Assembly: GCA_964531645.1 (NCBI GenBank)
Contig: CAZHEF010000051.1
Coordinates: 1 to 8,293, forward strand
Source of the DNA: JBBIMS01 sp964531645
GTDB taxonomy: Bacteria > Acidobacteriota > Aminicenantia > JBFLYD01 > JBBIMS01
Direction: 5' to 3'
DNA length: 8,293 nt
Shown: positions 5,529 to 8,293 of the stretch, piece after piece
Position numbering within the stretch: the stretch's first letter is position 1
How the letters are laid out: every line of letters starts with the position of its first letter
Translations under genes and position numbers: made by a program
Notes under the pieces: generated by a model
Told to the model about the DNA's origin: nothing
The model's database searches: none
Seen by the model: the letters and a program-made list of their open reading frames with translations, nothing else

Positions 5529-6868
5529 TCATCTATTTTTAAACCTTCAAATTTCTTGCTGAGATAAAATTTCACTTTAACTTTGCAAAGGGGGACAAAA
5601 ACAGCACTTTCCATCATGTTTTTTTGTATATAAAACAAACTCTCCACTCTCCTGTCATCATCTGTAATACTTTCTAATTCAGACAAAAGATTTTTTGTCA
5701 CAACAAAATTCTCGTCATATTTTGAAACTTCATACTCTTCTATATAGTGAATCAATTCCTTTTCTTTTGAATAAAAGGGAGATGGATTGGGAAGAAAAAT
5801 AATAACTTGAAAATAAGGGCTTTCAAAAACTCTTTTAATCTGGACTGAAGGAATGAAAACAAATTCAGGTTCAATCCTAATTTCCTTTAAAATTTTCTCC
5901 ATAACCGGGATCAAATTTTCGAGCCCCTTTTCAACTGCAATATTAAGCTTAAGCTGAGGGAGAATCATGTTCTGAGATCGGGGAGATTGAGGCAAAGGAA
6001 TTGCAAAACCAGCTTCAATATATGAATTGGCAGGCTCAAACAAATCAGTCTTCGAGAATCTATTTTTAAGCATTAAAAATAAAGAGACTCTTGTGGTATG
6101 GTTTAGAGCCTGGGAATTAAAGAAAATAAAAACCTTCCTGCTGACCCCTTTATACTCATTCATTGTATGTGAGCTTTTAATCTCTTCATAGCTGAAGTCT
6201 AAATTGGGGATATCTTTTTTAAAATATATTTTAATTCCATCAAGGAAAACCCTCCCCCTTCCATAGTAGGGGCTCGGTTTAAGACTCATGCTCTCTCCCT
6301 TCTCCCACGAAGAAAGAGTGTAAGGCCCTGAGAAAACATTTCTTGCACCAGTGTAAAGAAAAATGTATGGAGAGGATAGTAAATCCAGAAAATCCTCTCT
6401 ATGACTTTTTAGATTAATCAAAAGTTCTGAAGGATTTAAGGCTGAAATACCTCTAACTGTGCTCGATGCTCCTGAGAGAAACTCCTCCCCTCCTAAAATT
6501 GTCTTGGAAAGTATATTGGAGCCGGGCTGTTCACTCCTTAGATACAGTTCTATTGACTTCTTAACATCAGAAGAAGCAACTGGAGAACCGTTTGAAAAAA
6601 GAAGTCCCTCCTTTAAAACAAATCTCCAGGACTTTTTCTCCTTGTTATATTCCCAGCTTTCAAAAATTGATGAATCTATTTTTCCATCTATCCTTTCAAA
6701 AATATTTGTCCATAGCAAAGAAAATAAAGGAAGGTCAGAAAAAGAAGATTCATAAGGATTTGAACTGAGAGGCTCCTGCAAGAAAATTGTTAATTGCCCG
6801 CCATATCTTGGCTTTGTAAAAGAAAGAACTAAAATAGAAACAAATAAAACCAACAATATTCTTTTCAT
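5480..6868 (-). CDS. Orphan extracellular solute-binding protein, family 5 (peptide/oligopeptide type)
   Basis: Exported protein of 462 residues with a signal peptide (MKRILLVLFVSILVLSF). It resembles OppA/DppA-type binding proteins: YGGQLTIFLQEP (22-33) begins the mature domain, WRFVLKEGLLFSNGSPVAS then SDV (81-102) is the family signature, and FSGPYTLSSWEKGESMSL with PYYGRG (200-205) starts lobe II. It is somewhat short for the family. The hinge-region Asn-pairing segment around FIFFNSQALN is divergent, so the ligand may not be a peptide. There is no lipobox Cys and no permease or ATPase in the window, so transport is not shown. The frame is open from GTG 6880, but ATG 6866-6868 has GGAG six bases upstream (6878-6875) and gives the ATGA overlap with the preceding gene. 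Its last 49 bases overlap the convergent DUF3108 gene. Confidence 0.87.
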   Translation of the reverse strand: MKRILLVLFVSILVLSFTKPRYGGQLTIFLQEPLSSNPYESSFSDLPLFSLLWTNIFERIDGKIDSSIFESWEYNKEKKSWRFVLKEGLLFSNGSPVASSDVKKSIELYLRSEQPGSNILSKTILGGEEFLSGASSTVRGISALNPSELLINLKSHREDFLDLLSSPYIFLYTGARNVFSGPYTLSSWEKGESMSLKPSPYYGRGRVFLDGIKIYFKKDIPNLDFSYEEIKSSHTMNEYKGVSRKVFIFFNSQALNHTTRVSLFLMLKNRFSKTDLFEPANSYIEAGFAIPLPQSPRSQNMILPQLKLNIAVEKGLENLIPVMEKILKEIRIEPEFVFIPSVQIKRVFESPYFQVIIFLPNPSPFYSKEKELIHYIEEYEVSKYDENFVVTKNLLSELESITDDDRRVESLFYIQKNMMESAVFVPLCKVKVKFYLSKKFEGLKIDDYGRPVFWGVRISSPL

Positions 6869-8184
6869 TTCTTTCTCCACAAATGCAAGAAATTATTGCC
6901 ATTTTTATCTCTACAGAGAACTGCTATTTTATCGGAGCCATTGTAAGCCATTGAGATTACATTCCCTTTTAAAGAAACTTCCTGAAGAACATTCCTATCT
7001 CTGGGAGAAATAACAAGGAGGGAGTCATTCTCGACCCTTCCAAACTTAGAACAAACAAGATAATTTCCAATTGAGATCAATCTATCTCCTGCTCTAAATT
7101 CAGGAATTTTTAATTCCCTGAAACTTCTGTCAAAGAATCTGAGATTCCCATTGGCGTCTACAATGTAAATTCCAAAAAACCTTCCCTTCCCATCGTCTAC
7201 AGGAAGAATATCATAAAAGGGAAGCAATTCTATTTCCCTCGTAATCTCTGAATTTTCAGAAACAATTGCTGATGATTGAATGAGAGCCACTTTTCCTTTG
7301 AAACTATTCATCCCCTCTTGAGTTTTTATACACAGGAGATAAATTTTGTTACCAATACTTATTTTTTCCACAGGAATATATCTAAGAGTAGTCCCTGAAA
7401 CCCACTGCTCCTCTTTGAATGAGAAAATCAAAACAGAAGAGGAAAGGGATGAGTCTACAAGGATAAAAGGCGCATCCTCCATTGACTCAAAATAAATCCT
7501 TCCCGTTAAATCCTGAGAAGGGAAAAGGGGTTTTTCCCAGTTTAAACTTATCTCATCCGATAATTTAAGTCTCTCTCCTTCAAGCTCATAGAAAATAAGC
7601 TTTCTTTCTGTAAGAAATATCAACTTATTCCCATTAAAAAATTTAACATCAAAGGGAGAAAATGGAAGATAAATTGGCTCGTATAACGGCGATATGAATG
7701 AAAATTGTCGGGATAATGGCTTTTCAATTAGCTCTATTTCCTCATGATTCAAAGGAAAAGATGCATAGAAAAAAGCTATTAATTTTTGAGGCTCTTCTCC
7801 ATCAAGGATTTTAAGGGAAAGGCTTGTCTTCCCTTCTCTCTCAGAATATGTTAAGGAGAAGAGGTAGTCATAATGTTTTCCTTCGGAAATGTTAAAATAG
7901 CCAATATTTTCATCAAAACCAATCACCTCATCATCTATGGTTATGCTCTCCTTAAGCTTTTTCTCAAGGGTTGCTAAAAAAAGCTGATAAACATTCTGAA
8001 TAAAAGCAGGAGAACGGGGAGTAAGATTGTCAAATTCAAAGATACAAACAGTTTTAGGAGTCGAGAAATCAAGCCCTAAAACCACTTTATCAACAAGGCT
8101 AGAAACCAGTTCACTAAAATCCCCTCCAATTGAAAATGAAATAATAGAGATTATCAAAAAAATACTTGCTGAAAACCGCTTCAT
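6865..8184 (-). CDS. Secreted protein with TolB/CsgG-like N-terminus and probable beta-propeller
   Basis: Exported protein of 439 residues that I do not recognise by name. A signal peptide covers residues 1 to about 20, with no lipobox Cys. Residues of about 24-150 resemble the N-terminal domain of TolB/FlgO/CsgG-type proteins, with VCIFEFDNLTPRS (46-58) where those have an AVLPFxNxS strand and then helices LFLATLEKKLKES. From about 165 to the end the protein is beta-rich, with blade-like repeats such as KLIFLTERKLIFYEL, KIYLLCIKTQEG, DANGNLRFFDR and KIAVLCRDKNGNNFLHLWR, consistent with a propeller. It precedes, and is ATGA-coupled to, the solute-binding protein, so the two are probably made in fixed ratio and may interact in the periplasm. 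GTG 8187 directly precedes ATG 8184; the ATG is preferred because it shares its A with a TGA closing the upstream frame. Confidence 0.82.
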   Translation of the reverse strand: MKRFSASIFLIISIISFSIGGDFSELVSSLVDKVVLGLDFSTPKTVCIFEFDNLTPRSPAFIQNVYQLFLATLEKKLKESITIDDEVIGFDENIGYFNISEGKHYDYLFSLTYSEREGKTSLSLKILDGEEPQKLIAFFYASFPLNHEEIELIEKPLSRQFSFISPLYEPIYLPFSPFDVKFFNGNKLIFLTERKLIFYELEGERLKLSDEISLNWEKPLFPSQDLTGRIYFESMEDAPFILVDSSLSSSVLIFSFKEEQWVSGTTLRYIPVEKISIGNKIYLLCIKTQEGMNSFKGKVALIQSSAIVSENSEITREIELLPFYDILPVDDGKGRFFGIYIVDANGNLRFFDRSFRELKIPEFRAGDRLISIGNYLVCSKFGRVENDSLLVISPRDRNVLQEVSLKGNVISMAYNGSDKIAVLCRDKNGNNFLHLWRKK

Positions 8185-8293
8185 CACAATAAAATTTTAT
8201 CATATTCTTTGACTCCTTCAAAATCAGAGGCATCGGATTCAGAAATTCCGTAAATTGGGTTTGTGGAAGGGGGTAGGGGTTGAGAAATTTTTG
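8184..8293 (-). CDS. Possible 3' end of an upstream gene in the same operon (partial)
   Basis: A minus-strand frame enters from the window edge and runs 35 codons to TGA 8186-8184. The stop shares its last base with the ATG of the next gene (TGATG), the same tight coupling style as elsewhere in this window. The end reads SESDASDFEGVKEYDKILL after a Pro-rich stretch. Codons of GAT/GAA/GGA/GTC/AAA type look coding, but the other minus frames are also largely open here, so the call is tentative. Too little remains to name a product. Confidence 0.42.
   Translation of the reverse strand, partial: KISQPLPPSTNPIYGISESDASDFEGVKEYDKILL
8194..8221 (-). promoter_or_regulatory. Possible promoter for the propeller/solute-binding protein pair
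   Basis: TTGAAG (8221-8216), a 16-base spacer, then an extended -10 TGATAAAAT (hexamer 8199-8194) lie six to nine bases before the GTG/ATG pair at 8187/8184. The core TGnTAAAATTTT matches the heptose operon promoter and would again give a leaderless mRNA. If the partial upstream gene is real, this promoter would lie within its coding sequence and act as an internal one, or be a chance match. Confidence 0.3.

Noticed and set aside
6459..6755. Plus-strand open frame of 98 codons
   Set aside because: Antisense shadow of the solute-binding protein gene.

Overview
This AT-rich window looks like chromosomal DNA of a Gram-negative bacterium. It encodes two ADP-heptose biosynthesis enzymes and a GT9 heptosyltransferase-like enzyme, plus several exported envelope proteins. 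The split heptose kinase and adenylyltransferase genes, the DUF3108 protein and the low GC would fit an uncultivated deep-branching phylum such as Aminicenantes/Acidobacteriota-like bacteria. That placement is a weak guess; nothing here is diagnostic. I saw no tRNA, rRNA, CRISPR array, insertion sequence or phage gene.

Layout. (1) Positions 162-1323, minus strand: an ECF-type sigma factor followed by its membrane anti-sigma factor, overlapping by 11 bases. Each reading frame is broken once. Sigma region 2 and region 4 lie in different frames, and so do the cytoplasmic and membrane/periplasmic parts of the anti-sigma. (2) Positions 1324-1727: a divergent intergenic region with a palindrome at the -35 position of the sigma promoter, degenerate TTGCAATT repeats, and a promoter placed so close to the next gene that its mRNA would be leaderless. 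(3) Positions 1728-5528, plus strand: a tight operon of rfaE1 (hldA), rfaE2 (hldC), a GT9 glycosyltransferase, an ICMT/PEMT-type membrane methyltransferase and a secreted DUF3108 protein. Every junction is a 4-14 base overlap. (4) Positions 5480-8184, minus strand: a secreted protein with a TolB/CsgG-like N-terminus and a probable beta-propeller, coupled by ATGA to an orphan peptide-type solute-binding protein. The latter runs tail-to-tail into the DUF3108 gene with a 49-base coding overlap. (5) Positions 8184-8293: probably the 3' end of a further upstream gene of the same minus-strand operon.

How they fit together. The central operon makes and transfers heptose for lipopolysaccharide inner core and adds two envelope proteins of unknown task. 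The right-hand pair is exported and may form a periplasmic sensing or binding unit, since no permease or ATPase is next to it. The left-hand pair would have been a regulatory switch. Its two frame breaks, of opposite sign, are the most striking feature: they mean decay of the switch, sequencing error, or (for the anti-sigma) possible programmed frameshifting. Apart from the frame breaks the gene calls are solid; the promoter and repeat calls are by eye only.
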